A stretch of DNA of 64,000 nucleotides, from NCBI RefSeq assembly GCF_014395225.1, contig NZ_CP060723.1, positions 806,001 to 870,000 on the forward strand, given 5' to 3'. Made by a program: the position numbers and the translations under genes. This DNA comes from Pedobacter roseus (GTDB taxonomy: Bacteria > Bacteroidota > Bacteroidia > Sphingobacteriales > Sphingobacteriaceae). Below are positions 1-8,845 of this stretch, in pieces (the stretch's first letter is position 1; each line of letters starts with the position of its first letter). A model generated the notes under the pieces. It ran no database searches, was not told the DNA's origin, and was given only the letters and a program-made list of their open reading frames with translations.

Positions 1-391
1 GATTGGTTTCACTGCTTTCATTTACCGCTTTATTTTCATCTGCATAAACACTGGTTGAGCTAATCAGCACCACATTTTTCGATTTATCTTTCGCAGCTGC
101 TAAAATTGATTTGATCTTTTGGGGATAATCATGAAGCTCAGTAGAATTCCGCTTTGGTGGAATACAGATAAATAAGGTGTCCGCTTCAAAAAACGCTTCC
201 CCGGCTACAATTGCATCTGCAGTAAAATTGATTAAATAAGGTTGTATATTTTCAGCCTGAAGTATGGCTAATTTCTCCTGACTGGTTGTTGAACCTTTAA
301 CAGCATAATTCAAACTAATCAGCTTTTTGGCCAAAGCCAATCCAAACCAGCCGCAACCTAAAATAGAAACGATATTGTTTTTTATATTCAC
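1..391 (-). CDS. NAD(P)-binding oxidoreductase/epimerase-like protein (3' end outside window)
   Basis: Reading the minus strand from a GTG at 391 gives an open frame of 130 codons that runs off the window edge. The N-terminus reads VSILGCGWFGLALAKKL, a Rossmann beta-alpha-beta turn (GxGxxG-like) for NAD(P) binding. Further on come a segment like LFICIPPKR and the strand VVLISSTSVYAD, which resembles the SST-x-VYG region of extended SDR epimerases of the YeeZ type. Substrate unknown. I chose GTG because it sits directly before the Rossmann strand; an in-frame TTG lies a few codons upstream, just after a stop codon. It is co-directional with thymidine kinase but separated by about 235 bases containing GC-rich palindromes. 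Confidence 0.7.
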   Translation of the reverse strand, partial: MNIKNNIVSILGCGWFGLALAKKLISLNYAVKGSTTSQEKLAILQAENIQPYLINFTADAIVAGEAFFEADTLFICIPPKRNSTELHDYPQKIKSILAAAKDKSKNVVLISSTSVYADENKAVNESSETN

Positions 392-627
392 GATACAAAT
401 ATCAGCTAAATTTACTTCAGACAATTATTAAAATAAAGGAGGATTTTGTTTCTCAATTCACAGGCATAGCTTTGCCACCTAGCCCCGGGTGCAGCAGGTA
501 CCCTGCAGGGTTGAGGTACGAAGACCGAAGCGTACCGCGAAACACGGGAACAAACTTTAATTTTAGCACGGATACTGCGCTTCAGAAAAAGAATACGCAT
601 TTACCAATTAACTAATGAACCAACTAA
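392..627. repeat. Intergenic GC-rich palindromic segment
   Basis: The gap between thymidine kinase and the partial oxidoreductase has a GC-rich core (about 475-550) unlike its AT-rich flanks. It holds a perfect 12-base palindrome, ACCCTGCAGGGT, at 500-511, and a hairpin with arms GGTACG (515-520) and CGTACC (531-536) around a 10-base loop. There is no T-tract as in a terminator. It may be a REP-like palindromic unit. A 62-codon frame across it has no recognisable content and I do not call it a gene. Confidence 0.5.
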
Positions 628-1209
628 CTATCCTTTACCCAAATTATAACAGGCCCTGCACCGTGGTTCATAACTTTCCTTTTCGCCCAATAAAACAGTC
701 GCTTCATCAGCAGCGGTACGGTAGCTGTAAAGTGCCGGGTTGCCACAGCAAACACAAACAGCATTTACTTTGGTTACATGTTCGGCAATGGCCATCAAAG
801 CCGGCATCGGACCGAAAGGTTTGCCTGTAAAATCCATATCCAATCCTGCTACAATCACACGGATACCCCTAAGGGCCAGTTTGTTACAAACATCAGGCAA
901 TTCATCGTCGAAAAACTGTGCCTCATCTATCCCTACAACTTGCGTATTGGTGCCCAACAATAAAATAGCTGATGCACTATCAACCGGGGTAGAATTGATT
1001 GAATTCAGATCGTGCGATACCACTGCGGTTTCGTGGTAACGGGTATCGGTGCGGGGTTTAAAAATTTCGACATTCAATTTAGCAATCTGCGCTCTTTTTA
1101 ACCTTCTGATCAACTCTTCGGTTTTACCAGAAAACATAGAGCCACATACCACTTCTATACTTCCCGAAAATTCGCCTCTTCTCCTAAAATTTTGTTCGCT
1201 AAATAACAT
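628..1209 (-). CDS. tdk: Thymidine kinase (type II)
   Basis: Phosphorylates thymidine to dTMP in the cytosolic pyrimidine salvage pathway. The 193 residues match the usual size of the bacterial type II family. Visible motifs: P-loop GSMFSGKT at residues 23-30; a Walker-B-like [10 protein letters not shown]; lasso-region residues around SYRTA; and two Cys pairs (VCVCCG and CRAC) forming the structural zinc site. It is divergent from the acidic hypothetical protein gene starting at 1333, so the 123-base gap must contain both promoters. The segment CATATTTG on the minus strand of that gap is one base from the Bacteroidota -7 consensus. Confidence 0.95.
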   Translation of the reverse strand: MLFSEQNFRRRGEFSGSIEVVCGSMFSGKTEELIRRLKRAQIAKLNVEIFKPRTDTRYHETAVVSHDLNSINSTPVDSASAILLLGTNTQVVGIDEAQFFDDELPDVCNKLALRGIRVIVAGLDMDFTGKPFGPMPALMAIAEHVTKVNAVCVCCGNPALYSYRTAADEATVLLGEKESYEPRCRACYNLGKG

Positions 1210-1277
1210 GCCCGATTTTTTATTCCCCTATGTTCGCTCTATAATTTTTAAACCGAACAAATATGAGAATTATGTGT

Positions 1278-1285
1278 TATTTTTG
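1278..1285 (+). promoter_or_regulatory. Possible -7 promoter box for the 1333 gene
   Basis: TATTTTTG matches the Bacteroidota TAnnTTTG -7 element and lies 47 bases upstream of the ATG. I see no TTG at the expected -33 spacing, so this is a moderate call. Confidence 0.45.
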
Positions 1286-1332
1286 GACACATAGTTACCA
1301 ACATAAATCGCTAAAAAATTCGTTTTAACTTT

Positions 1333-2559
1333 ATGATGAACCAACAGGATATTTTCAGAAAAATCGGCAATATTTTAACAGAATTAAATGAGCAATATCA
1401 GTTCCTAGCTCAAAATCCTCAACAATTAAACGATTTGGAGCTGGAGCTTTTCCTGGCCAATGCCCATTTTCTTTCCGATCATGTTAATATCGTCAAAAAA
1501 CTGAATACGGCAGTAGAGGATAAAGCTCCTCAGGCTGGAAATCATGTTTTGTTGGCTGAACAGAATACAATCATTTTACCAGAAGCTGAAAATATCGCTA
1601 CAGCCGAAAGCGAAAGCTTTGCACCTCAGGAATTGGAAGAAATAGCGACCGCTGAGGAAGAGGATGAACGTATTGACGTTAAGCCTGAACAGGAAAAATG
1701 GGATGATGAGGTAATTGAAGAAGAAAAGGCTGAAACAATTTTAAATCAGGATTTTTTCAAACCTGATCAGGACGACCATACTTTTGAATTTGTATTGGGT
1801 AACCACGATGAAAATGCACAGTTTGATTACGAAGCAAATCCGATAGCTATCGGATCTGTAGAAGAAATTTTCGACCGTCCGTTAAGTAAAGAAGAGGCCG
1901 AAATTTTAGCACAGAAAAAAAGGATACACGAAAAAGAAGCATTAGCTCCACAAGAAGATGTTTTGCCTGCTGAAGATGATGAAATTGGCCCTGAACCTTT
2001 TTTAATTCCGCACGAAGAAGAAGAACCGCAAATAATTACTCAAGCGGAACCTGTAGTAGAAGTTAAACCTGAAGAGCCAATTGCTGAAGTAAAAAAAGAA
2101 GAACCGGTTACCGTTGCAAGTCAGCCCATAGAAGCGCTTAGGGATGTAAAATTTGATGATCCTATTATTTCGCCTCCAGTTGAGCAGGAGCGTCCGCTAT
2201 TTACTCCTGAAGCTGTTCCTGTAAAACCAACTCCACAGCCCACAGCTTCTCAGCCGGCTCCAAGTTTAAACGACTTATTGGCCAAAACAAACAGCCAGAA
2301 TAATGAACCTGTTAAAGCTCCGATTGCTGATTTAAAACAGGCAATCAGTTTAAATGAAAAATTACTGTTTATCAGGGAGCTTTTTAACGGCTATAATCTG
2401 GCCTATTCTGAAGTGATTGATATCATCAACAGGATGAACAGCTTTGAGGCTGCAGATAGCTACCTTCAGCACAATTATGCAGCAAAAAATAACTGGGCAA
2501 GCAAACAGGCTACTGTAGATCAGTTTTACGAGCTGTTAAATAGAAGGTTTAGTAAGTAG
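1333..2559 (+). CDS. Acidic low-complexity hypothetical protein
   Basis: I do not recognise a named family. The 408-residue protein has three parts. Residues 1-60 look like a helical N-terminal domain (QDIFRKIGNILTELNEQYQFL). Residues 60-310 are very rich in Glu, Asp, Pro and Val with PEEP/EVKPEE-like repeats, and are probably disordered. Residues 320-408 look like a compact helical C-terminal domain (ISLNEKLLFIRELFNGYNLA ... FYELLNRRF). There is no signal peptide or membrane segment, so it is probably cytosolic. Two ATG codons in a row (1333, 1336) open the frame. The two ordered ends joined by an acidic linker suggest an adaptor or scaffold, but this is inference. Confidence 0.8.
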   Translation: MMNQQDIFRKIGNILTELNEQYQFLAQNPQQLNDLELELFLANAHFLSDHVNIVKKLNTAVEDKAPQAGNHVLLAEQNTIILPEAENIATAESESFAPQELEEIATAEEEDERIDVKPEQEKWDDEVIEEEKAETILNQDFFKPDQDDHTFEFVLGNHDENAQFDYEANPIAIGSVEEIFDRPLSKEEAEILAQKKRIHEKEALAPQEDVLPAEDDEIGPEPFLIPHEEEEPQIITQAEPVVEVKPEEPIAEVKKEEPVTVASQPIEALRDVKFDDPIISPPVEQERPLFTPEAVPVKPTPQPTASQPAPSLNDLLAKTNSQNNEPVKAPIADLKQAISLNEKLLFIRELFNGYNLAYSEVIDIINRMNSFEAADSYLQHNYAAKNNWASKQATVDQFYELLNRRFSK

Positions 2560-2893
2560 AACGGAGGGCGATAAGGGTTTGGCGGATAGCGTTAAACATT
2601 TCTTATAGGATCGTCATTTCGACTGAAGTGCAACGAAATGGAGAAATCTTTGTACTATGCTCATTGGATAGTTCAAAAATTTCTCCAAAGGGGTTGAAAT
2701 GATGACTTTTTGCAAGCTATCGTTCATCATCCTCGTTTGTAACGATGATGATCGAGATTGGCATTTGTAATGCCTTAAATAATAAATCTTTGTACCAATA
2801 TTATTAAGATCCTGAAATGAATTCAGGAGGACGAATCTCTATGCTTTTACGCTAAATATCGACTCTGGACTAAAGACTCCGGACTCCCGACTT
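2560..2893. repeat. Intergenic region with mosaic palindromic repeat and heptad array
   Basis: No gene in these 334 bases. At about 2609-2705 lies a hairpin-forming unit: GGAGAAAT (2640-2647) pairs with the ATTTCTCC that ends near 2689, and the outer arms CATTTCGAC and GTTGAAATG are also roughly complementary. A second imperfect dyad at about 2723-2755 uses CATCATC and GATGATG. CCTGAA and TTCAGG near 2813-2830 form a 6-bp stem. The final stretch (2861-2895) is five consecutive 7-mers beginning with GACT, ending on the rodA stop codon. Confidence 0.55.
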
Positions 2894-2895
2894 TT
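2861..2895. repeat. Heptad array, five GACTnnn units
   Basis: Five contiguous 7-base units (GACTCTG, GACTAAA, GACTCCG, GACTCCC, GACTTTT) in perfect phase. The last overlaps the first bases of the rodA stop codon. One of several period-7 arrays in the gaps of this window. Confidence 0.7.
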
Positions 2896-4156
2896 AAATA
2901 AACCCCATCCGGTTAGAATCCAGCTTTAAAAAGATAAACAGCAGGATTGTAAAACTCCATAATGACGATCCGCCATAGCTGATGAATGGTAGTGGAATCC
3001 CTATTACCGGAATAATCCCGATCGTCATCCCGATATTGATAAATACGTGAAAAAACAGGATACAGGCTACACTATAACCGTAAACCCTCGAGAAGGTAGA
3101 TCGCTGCCGTTCTGCCAGGTTGATTAACCGAAGCAAGAGGAACATGTATAAGCCGATTACAACTGAACATCCCATAAAACCCCATTCTTCACCAATGGTA
3201 GAGAAGATAAAATCGGTACTTTGGGCGGGTACGTAACCATATTTAGTTTGGGTACCCTGTAAAAAACCACGACCGGTTGCCTGCCCCGAACCAATGGCAA
3301 TTTGCGATTGGATTACATTATAACCCGCACCTTTGTTATCGGCTTTAAGGCCCAACATTAATTCGATACGACTACGCTGATGTGGCGCTAAAACTTTCTC
3401 GTACGCAATTTTAACCACAAAAAGATAAGCAATGGCAATCATCGTTACCAGTACGGTAGAGATGATGATTTTTTGTTTCCTCCTGTTATTATAAATGAAA
3501 AGTCCGCCAATAGTAGTGAGGATAAGGATTAATACATAAGTTGGCACCAGGAAATCGGCAACAAAAAGTACAATCATTCCTAAGAAAATTAAAAGAAAAT
3601 AACCTGATAAACCCTCACGGTATAAAGGGAACATAAAGGCTAGGAACACCAATGCAGAACCTGTATCGGGTTGTAACATGATTAATAAAAGTGGGGCCAG
3701 TACAATAAGCCCGGCAATTACAATTGATTTAAAATCCCTGAATTTGGGGTTAAACGTGCTTACATACCTCGCCAGGAGCAAGGCCGTACCAAATTTGGCA
3801 AATTCTGAAGGTTGCAGCCTAAAGGAACCAATAGGGATCCAGGCCTGGTTTCCTCCTACATTTCGGCCAACAAATAATACCACAACGAGTAAAAAGAGGG
3901 TAGCACCGTAAATAAAGGGCGCAAATACGTTAAATAATCTTCCATCGAACAATAAGATGGATAAACCCAATATCAGCCCGGTAATTACATAAATCAACTG
4001 TTTACCGTAACTGCTCGCAAAATCAAATCCTGCTGCTTTATCCGGATTGTAGATAGAAGCATAAACATTGATAAAACCAACTGCGCATAAAGCAATATAG
4101 ATTAGAACAGTAATCCAATCTACATTAAAAAAGAAACGGTTTCCCTGTTGCTGCAT
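2894..4156 (-). CDS. rodA: Rod-shape peptidoglycan glycosyltransferase RodA (SEDS family)
   Basis: SEDS polymerase that makes glycan strands from lipid II during cell elongation, acting with the class B PBP2 encoded just upstream. The 420 residues form about ten membrane helices. Family signatures: LQPDTGSALVFLAF in the middle (the conserved Asp region; many members have QPDLGT) and IPLPFISYGGSS near the C-terminus. A long extra helical and basic stretch around YNNRRKQKIIISTV separates the two halves. The ATG is 3 bases beyond the mrdA stop, so the two are translationally close. Last gene of the mreBCD-mrdA-rodA operon. Confidence 0.95.
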   Translation of the reverse strand: MQQQGNRFFFNVDWITVLIYIALCAVGFINVYASIYNPDKAAGFDFASSYGKQLIYVITGLILGLSILLFDGRLFNVFAPFIYGATLFLLVVVLFVGRNVGGNQAWIPIGSFRLQPSEFAKFGTALLLARYVSTFNPKFRDFKSIVIAGLIVLAPLLLIMLQPDTGSALVFLAFMFPLYREGLSGYFLLIFLGMIVLFVADFLVPTYVLILILTTIGGLFIYNNRRKQKIIISTVLVTMIAIAYLFVVKIAYEKVLAPHQRSRIELMLGLKADNKGAGYNVIQSQIAIGSGQATGRGFLQGTQTKYGYVPAQSTDFIFSTIGEEWGFMGCSVVIGLYMFLLLRLINLAERQRSTFSRVYGYSVACILFFHVFINIGMTIGIIPVIGIPLPFISYGGSSLWSFTILLFIFLKLDSNRMGFI

Positions 4157-4159
4157 CTT

Positions 4160-6169
4160 CTATTTATTGGTTACAGGTTTTTGGTTTACAATGGGTTGAT
4201 TTACTTTCGGTTTGGTAGCAACAGTTTGTTTTAATATTGCCGGTTTTATTTTTAAGCTGTCTTTAACCCTTTTAAGTGAATCGGCTTTTTTAAGATTTAA
4301 ACTATCCAGTTTGGTTAATTTAACCTTTTTTGTTTTGTCGATTAAAGCAGGTAAAAGATTGGTTTCGGAGAATGCTTTTACGGTATAGCCATTCGAACGT
4401 GGCTTAATGGTATCCGTTAGGTATTTTTCTACCATGAAACTCGATATCGGTGCTGCATACGAACCTCCAAAACCACCATTTTCTACTATTACTGCAATGG
4501 CAATTTTAGGGTTATCCATTGGTGCAAAACCGATAAAAACCGAGTGGTTTTTGCCATGTGGGTTTTGTACCGTTCCGGTTTTGCCACACATCAAAATATT
4601 GGGTATCTGAGATTCTTTTGCTGTTCCCCACGGACTGTTTACCGCATCGCGCATCCCGTCAATTACGATCGGGAAATATTTCTCATCTACACCTACATAG
4701 TTTTTAACTACATATTCTTTTTTAACAACATTTTTATCACCGATACCTTTAATTAAGTGAGGCTTTAAATAATAGCCCCGGTTGGCAATTGCCGCCATAA
4801 CGTTTGCCATTTGCAACGGGGTAGAGGTAATTTCTCCCTGACCAATGGCCTGCGAAATTACAGTGGTGTATCCCCAGCGTTTGCCATAAATTTTATCATA
4901 ATGGTCTCCCTGATAAAATATCCCCTTTTTTTCGAAAGGCATATCGATTCCCAATTTCTGACCAAAACCCCATTTAGAAATCTGCTCATGCCAGTTGGCA
5001 TAGGTTTGGCGTTGATTTTTCATGCCGTTTTTGGTAATGATGCTCTGAAAAACATGGCAGAAATAGGTGTTGCAAGAACGGGCAATACCGCGTTGCATGT
5101 TGATGGTACCATCAACGTGCTCGCATTTTACTTTATGGTTTCCGGCCATGTAATAGCCCGGACAGAAAAACGTAGTATTTGGATCAATTGCGCCATCCTG
5201 CAATGCTACCAAAGCATCTACAGGTTTAAACGATGATCCGGGAGAATATTGTCCTGCAATAGGCCTTACAATCTGCGGACGGTAAGGATTAGCAATCAAA
5301 CTCATGTAGTTTTTGCCCCAATCTTTACCCACAAATTGGTTGGGATCATATCCCGGGCTACTTACAAAAGCCAGGATCTCTCCGGTTGAAGGTTCGATGG
5401 CAACAATGGCACCAACTTTATTTTTCATCAATTCTTCGCCAAGACGTTGAATCCTGATGTCTATAGAAGAAATTAAACGATCTCCCGATACGGCATTTAC
5501 ATCATATTTCCCATTGGCATAACTCCCCTGGGCAATATTTTTAGCATCGTACAAAGTATTGATCACCCCTTTTTCGCCCCTTAAAAAATCTTCATAAGAA
5601 CGTTCAAGGCCACTTTTTCCGATAAAATCGCCCGGTTTATAATAACCTTCCGATTTTTCAATATCATCCGGACTCACTTCTTTAACATAACCAAAAAGTT
5701 GTCCGGCAACGCTATCAGGATAATGCCTGATCGTTCTGTCCTGCGTCCTGAAACCCGGAAAACGGTACATAATTTCCTGTAAACGGGCGTAACTCTGTAC
5801 AGAAATCTGCCTTTCGAAAAATGTAGACTGATAAGAAGATTGTGCCCTTGCTTTTTTCAGTTTTTTACGCACATCCTCAACTGTAATTTCTAAAGCATTG
5901 GCCAGTCCAAGGGTATCGAAGGGTTTAACTTCGTTTGGGGTAACCATTAAATCGTACACGGGTTCGTTCTGCACAATTACTTTCATGTTCCGGTCGAGGA
6001 TGGCACCACGGGCAGGGTATTTATAAATTTTACGCAACACGTTACTTTCAGCAGAACTGAAGGCCTTATCGCTAATGATCTGGATATAAAATAACTTCCC
6101 CAGCAAAATCAGGGCGATTACAATAAATAATCCTTGAACGATATATTTTCGGTTAAATAACTGATCCAT
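4160..6169 (-). CDS. mrdA: Penicillin-binding protein 2 (class B transpeptidase, elongasome)
   Basis: D,D-transpeptidase that cross-links peptidoglycan during side-wall growth. 669 residues with one N-terminal membrane anchor (about 9-28), a dimerisation/pedestal domain, then the transpeptidase domain. Active-site motifs: S-S-F-K with catalytic Ser312, S-C-N at 365-367, and K-T-G-T with Lys530. The C-terminal tail after about 590 is Lys/Pro-rich (KPAILKQTVATKPKVNQP) and looks disordered, an extension beyond the catalytic domain. The start codon overlaps the mreD stop by one base (TAATG), indicating translational coupling. Partner of RodA in the periplasm. Confidence 0.95.
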   Translation of the reverse strand: MDQLFNRKYIVQGLFIVIALILLGKLFYIQIISDKAFSSAESNVLRKIYKYPARGAILDRNMKVIVQNEPVYDLMVTPNEVKPFDTLGLANALEITVEDVRKKLKKARAQSSYQSTFFERQISVQSYARLQEIMYRFPGFRTQDRTIRHYPDSVAGQLFGYVKEVSPDDIEKSEGYYKPGDFIGKSGLERSYEDFLRGEKGVINTLYDAKNIAQGSYANGKYDVNAVSGDRLISSIDIRIQRLGEELMKNKVGAIVAIEPSTGEILAFVSSPGYDPNQFVGKDWGKNYMSLIANPYRPQIVRPIAGQYSPGSSFKPVDALVALQDGAIDPNTTFFCPGYYMAGNHKVKCEHVDGTINMQRGIARSCNTYFCHVFQSIITKNGMKNQRQTYANWHEQISKWGFGQKLGIDMPFEKKGIFYQGDHYDKIYGKRWGYTTVISQAIGQGEITSTPLQMANVMAAIANRGYYLKPHLIKGIGDKNVVKKEYVVKNYVGVDEKYFPIVIDGMRDAVNSPWGTAKESQIPNILMCGKTGTVQNPHGKNHSVFIGFAPMDNPKIAIAVIVENGGFGGSYAAPISSFMVEKYLTDTIKPRSNGYTVKAFSETNLLPALIDKTKKVKLTKLDSLNLKKADSLKRVKDSLKIKPAILKQTVATKPKVNQPIVNQKPVTNK

Positions 6170-6684
6170 TAACGTGGTGTTCTTCTATAGAATATAAACT
6201 CTACCAATAAAATAATAAGCAGTGTAAAGATACAACTTAAACCGCATCTCATTAAGGTATAACCAATTTCGGTTAGCTTAAATGTTTCTAAAAAGAACAG
6301 CACCAGGTGGTGTGCAATAACGCAAAGAAAAGCATAAAGTGAAAACCATTGAAAACCCATATAACTTAAAGAAGGTTCGGGGTCGTCAATTGCGTCGCGG
6401 TTTAAACTGATCGAAATAAAAGAAATCCTTACAAAAGCCAGTACCACACAGGCCGTAGCATGTACGCCCATGGTATCATAAAAGGCATCGAGGGTTAATC
6501 CGGTTACAAAAGCCAATAAATACAATACGATATTGGGAATACCAAAAGGGAGCAGGAGTAAAAATAATACGTAGATAAATGGCGTAGAAAGGTCGTAAAA
6601 ACCCATATTCTTGAGCAGGAATATCTGCACAAAAAGTAGCAAAAACCACCTGATCACATTTACAATTATGATTCTACTATTCAT
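6169..6684 (-). CDS. mreD: Rod-shape determining membrane protein MreD
   Basis: Small integral membrane protein of the elongasome, 171 residues with five to six predicted helices (for example FLLLFVQIFLLKNM and YVLFLLLLPFGIPNIVLYLL). Sequence motifs are weak, as usual for this family; the call rests on size, topology and position between mreC and mrdA. It overlaps mreC by 8 bases at its start and mrdA by 1 base at its stop. Confidence 0.88.
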   Translation of the reverse strand: MNSRIIIVNVIRWFLLLFVQIFLLKNMGFYDLSTPFIYVLFLLLLPFGIPNIVLYLLAFVTGLTLDAFYDTMGVHATACVVLAFVRISFISISLNRDAIDDPEPSLSYMGFQWFSLYAFLCVIAHHLVLFFLETFKLTEIGYTLMRCGLSCIFTLLIILLVEFIFYRRTPR

Positions 6685-7516
6685 TCGGTTTAGCGATGCC
6701 TTCTAAAGCTTTTTGCTCTTCAGCCTTTTTATATTTAACCACATATACATATTGCAATGTGCTAAAATCTGTAAATAAATTCAACTCGCCTGATAAGAAA
6801 TTATCATTGGTGGCTACATTTGGCTTGCTGATCCTGCCCACCAAAATTCCTTTCGGAAATGATGCAAAACCAGACGTCACTACCGTATCGCCCACATACA
6901 TTTTAATGTGGTTGGGTACTTCCTTGATAAATGCCTTTTTAACGTCGAAATTGCCATCGCCCCAAACCAGTGAGCCCAAAGCGTTATTCTTTTTCAAAGT
7001 CACACTTATTTTGGTGTCTTTATGTAATAGCGATTGGATGGTTGCCAGGTGTTCAGAAACATCGCGGATAAAGCCAACCACACCTTTTTGCGGTGCAATA
7101 ACGGCCATTCCGGCTTTAATGCCGTCAACGCTCCCTTTATTAATCGTCATGATGTTATTACGCAAAGTGATGGAGTTTTTAATCACTTTAGCGGCAAGGT
7201 AAGTGTAATCCTGATTGGTGAGGGTGTCAACAACCTTAACATCTTTAGCGGTATCAACAGTGGTTAAGCTTAATAGCTTACTTTTAAGCTTGGCATTTTC
7301 TGCAGCAAGGCTATCGTTTACCATTCCAAGGTTTAAATAGCGCTTAAAAACATTTAACCTCTCGTAAGCCGTACCCACTACCTCATTGGTAGAGTTTAAG
7401 GTTACGCTACGCTGATAGGAGTTGTTCTTCACCGTTAGGTAAAGCCCAATGGTAAAAAAAATGATAAACAGGAAAAATGCGTTGTATCTGCTGATGAAAA
7501 TCCAAAGGTTACGCAT
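6677..7516 (-). CDS. mreC: Cell shape-determining protein MreC
   Basis: Bitopic periplasmic scaffold linking the MreB filaments to PBP2/RodA. The 279 residues contain an N-terminal membrane helix (about 10-27), a coiled coil near 60-90 (NDSLAAENAKLKSKLLS), and the beta-domain with family features such as VIKNSITLRNNIMTINKGS, GAVIAPQ/GVVGFI-like segments and GDTVVTSGFASFPKGILVG. It ends in a charged tail. A pair of inverted heptad arrays lies in the 85 bases between it and mreB. Confidence 0.93.
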   Translation of the reverse strand: MRNLWIFISRYNAFFLFIIFFTIGLYLTVKNNSYQRSVTLNSTNEVVGTAYERLNVFKRYLNLGMVNDSLAAENAKLKSKLLSLTTVDTAKDVKVVDTLTNQDYTYLAAKVIKNSITLRNNIMTINKGSVDGIKAGMAVIAPQKGVVGFIRDVSEHLATIQSLLHKDTKISVTLKKNNALGSLVWGDGNFDVKKAFIKEVPNHIKMYVGDTVVTSGFASFPKGILVGRISKPNVATNDNFLSGELNLFTDFSTLQYVYVVKYKKAEEQKALEGIAKPNE

Positions 7517-7523
7517 TGCTCAT

Positions 7524-7599
7524 GAGATATGAGATGTAAGATATAAGATGTGAGTTTGGATAATTAGTCACAAATCTCACATCTCATATCTCAAATCTA
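7524..7599. repeat. Inverted pair of heptad arrays between mreB and mreC
   Basis: Left arm: GAGATAT, GAGATGT, AAGATAT, AAGATGT (7524-7551). Right arm: AAATCTC, ACATCTC, ATATCTC, AAATCTA (7572-7599). All units are 7 bases in phase, and the two arms are largely complementary, so the transcript can form a long AU-rich hairpin inside the mre operon. There is no clear T-tract. Confidence 0.75.
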
Positions 7600-7601
7600 G
7601 G

Positions 7602-8624
7602 TTATTGCATTAAGAATTTATATCCGCCAATGTTTTTAAGGGCGATTCCGGTTCCGCGCACTACCGCACGAAGTGGATCTTCTGCAACGTGAACAGGCAA
7701 TTTTGTTTTTGCAGCCACACGTTTATCCAAACCTCTTAACAACGCACCACCACCTGTTAAATAAATACCGGTTTGGTAAATATCAGCAGAAAGTTCTGGT
7801 GGGGTAATCTCTAAAGCTTTTAAAATCGCTTCTTCAATTTTAGAGATCGATTTATCTAAACAGTGTGCAATTTCGGTATAAGAAACGGTGATCTGTTTTG
7901 GAACACCCGTCATTAAATCACGGCCCTGAACAGCAAAATCAGCAGGAGCATCCTGTAATTCAGGTAAAGCTGCACCCACTTCGATCTTGATTTTCTCAGC
8001 AGTACGGTCACCGATCATAATATTATGCTGACGGCGAATGTAGTTAACGATATCAGAGTCGAAGTTATCTCCGGCCACGCGGATCGATTGATCACAAACA
8101 ATACCAGATAAAGCGATAACCGCAATTTCAGTGGTACCACCACCTATATCGATAATCATGTTGCCCATCGGTTCTTCAACATCAATACCAATACCTACAG
8201 CAGCTGCCATTGGCTCGTGTATTAAGTAAACTTCTTTTGCGCCTGCAATCTCTGCAGAGTCGCGCACAGCACGTTTTTCTACCTCTGTAATACCAGAAGG
8301 AATACAGATTACCATACGTAAAGAAGGGAACATCCATCCTTTACCGCCATTAAGCATACGGATCATACCCTTAATCATCGCCTCAGCGGCGTTGAAATCG
8401 GCAATTACTCCATCCTTTAGTGGACGAACGGTTTTAATATTATCGTGGGTTTTACCCTCCATTTGCATTGCCTGACGACCTATAGCAATGACTTTGTTTG
8501 TAGTACGATCAAAAGCAACGATAGATGGCTCATCTACAACTACTTTGTCGTTATGTATAATCAGGGTATTCGCAGTGCCTAAATCGATGGCAACTTCTTG
8601 CGTAAACCAGTTAAATAATCCCAT
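7602..8624 (-). CDS. mreB: Rod-shape actin homologue MreB
   Basis: Actin-fold ATPase forming membrane-associated filaments that guide side-wall synthesis. 340 residues, the normal family length. Nucleotide-binding motifs: phosphate-1 DLGTANTLI at 15-23, phosphate-2 IIDIGGGTTEIAVI, and the adenosine motif YLTGGGALLRGL near the C-terminus. The TQE segment of the N-terminus (NWFTQEVAIDLGT) is preceded by a short amphipathic start. First gene of the mreBCD-mrdA-rodA unit; a -7 box, TAGATTTG, lies 28 bases upstream on the minus strand. Confidence 0.97.
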   Translation of the reverse strand: MGLFNWFTQEVAIDLGTANTLIIHNDKVVVDEPSIVAFDRTTNKVIAIGRQAMQMEGKTHDNIKTVRPLKDGVIADFNAAEAMIKGMIRMLNGGKGWMFPSLRMVICIPSGITEVEKRAVRDSAEIAGAKEVYLIHEPMAAAVGIGIDVEEPMGNMIIDIGGGTTEIAVIALSGIVCDQSIRVAGDNFDSDIVNYIRRQHNIMIGDRTAEKIKIEVGAALPELQDAPADFAVQGRDLMTGVPKQITVSYTEIAHCLDKSISKIEEAILKALEITPPELSADIYQTGIYLTGGGALLRGLDKRVAAKTKLPVHVAEDPLRAVVRGTGIALKNIGGYKFLMQ

Positions 8625-8651
8625 GTATAAGGTATGTTTTCTTTATTTTGT

Positions 8652-8659
8652 CAAATCTA
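8652..8659 (-). promoter_or_regulatory. -7 promoter box of the mre operon
   Basis: On the minus strand TAGATTTG matches TAnnTTTG exactly and lies 28 bases upstream of the mreB ATG. No clear TTG was seen at the -33 distance. Confidence 0.55.
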
Positions 8660-8773
8660 TACTATTCCTAATGTAAAAATAGCTTTTTTATTGTTTTAAG
8701 TTTTATTTTCTTCAGTTATTGAATTGTTTTTAAGGCAATTAAAATATTCAGAAAATAAAAAGCGGTAATTGTT

Positions 8774-8845
8774 GGGTTTAAACTATCGTTATTGTAAGGC
8801 ATGATGTAAAACCTTCAGCCTTTAAACCCTCAACCTTATACCTTT
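8774..8845. repeat. Degenerate heptad-like repeat downstream of purH
   Basis: The stretch 8809-8845 has CCT recurring at about 7-base steps (CCTTCAG, CCTTTAA, CCCTCA, CCTTAT, CCTTTTT). GGTTTAAA to its left pairs with TTTAAACC within it. It directly follows the purH stop codon (minus strand) and may serve as a 3' hairpin. Confidence 0.5.

Noticed and set aside
412..600. 62-codon minus-strand frame in the gap next to tdk
   Set aside because: It translates the palindromic GC-rich segment; composition (Arg, Ser, Cys mix) is not protein-like and no start context is visible.
4811..5236. 141-codon plus-strand frame within mrdA
   Set aside because: Shadow of the PBP2 gene, which carries all active-site motifs on the other strand.
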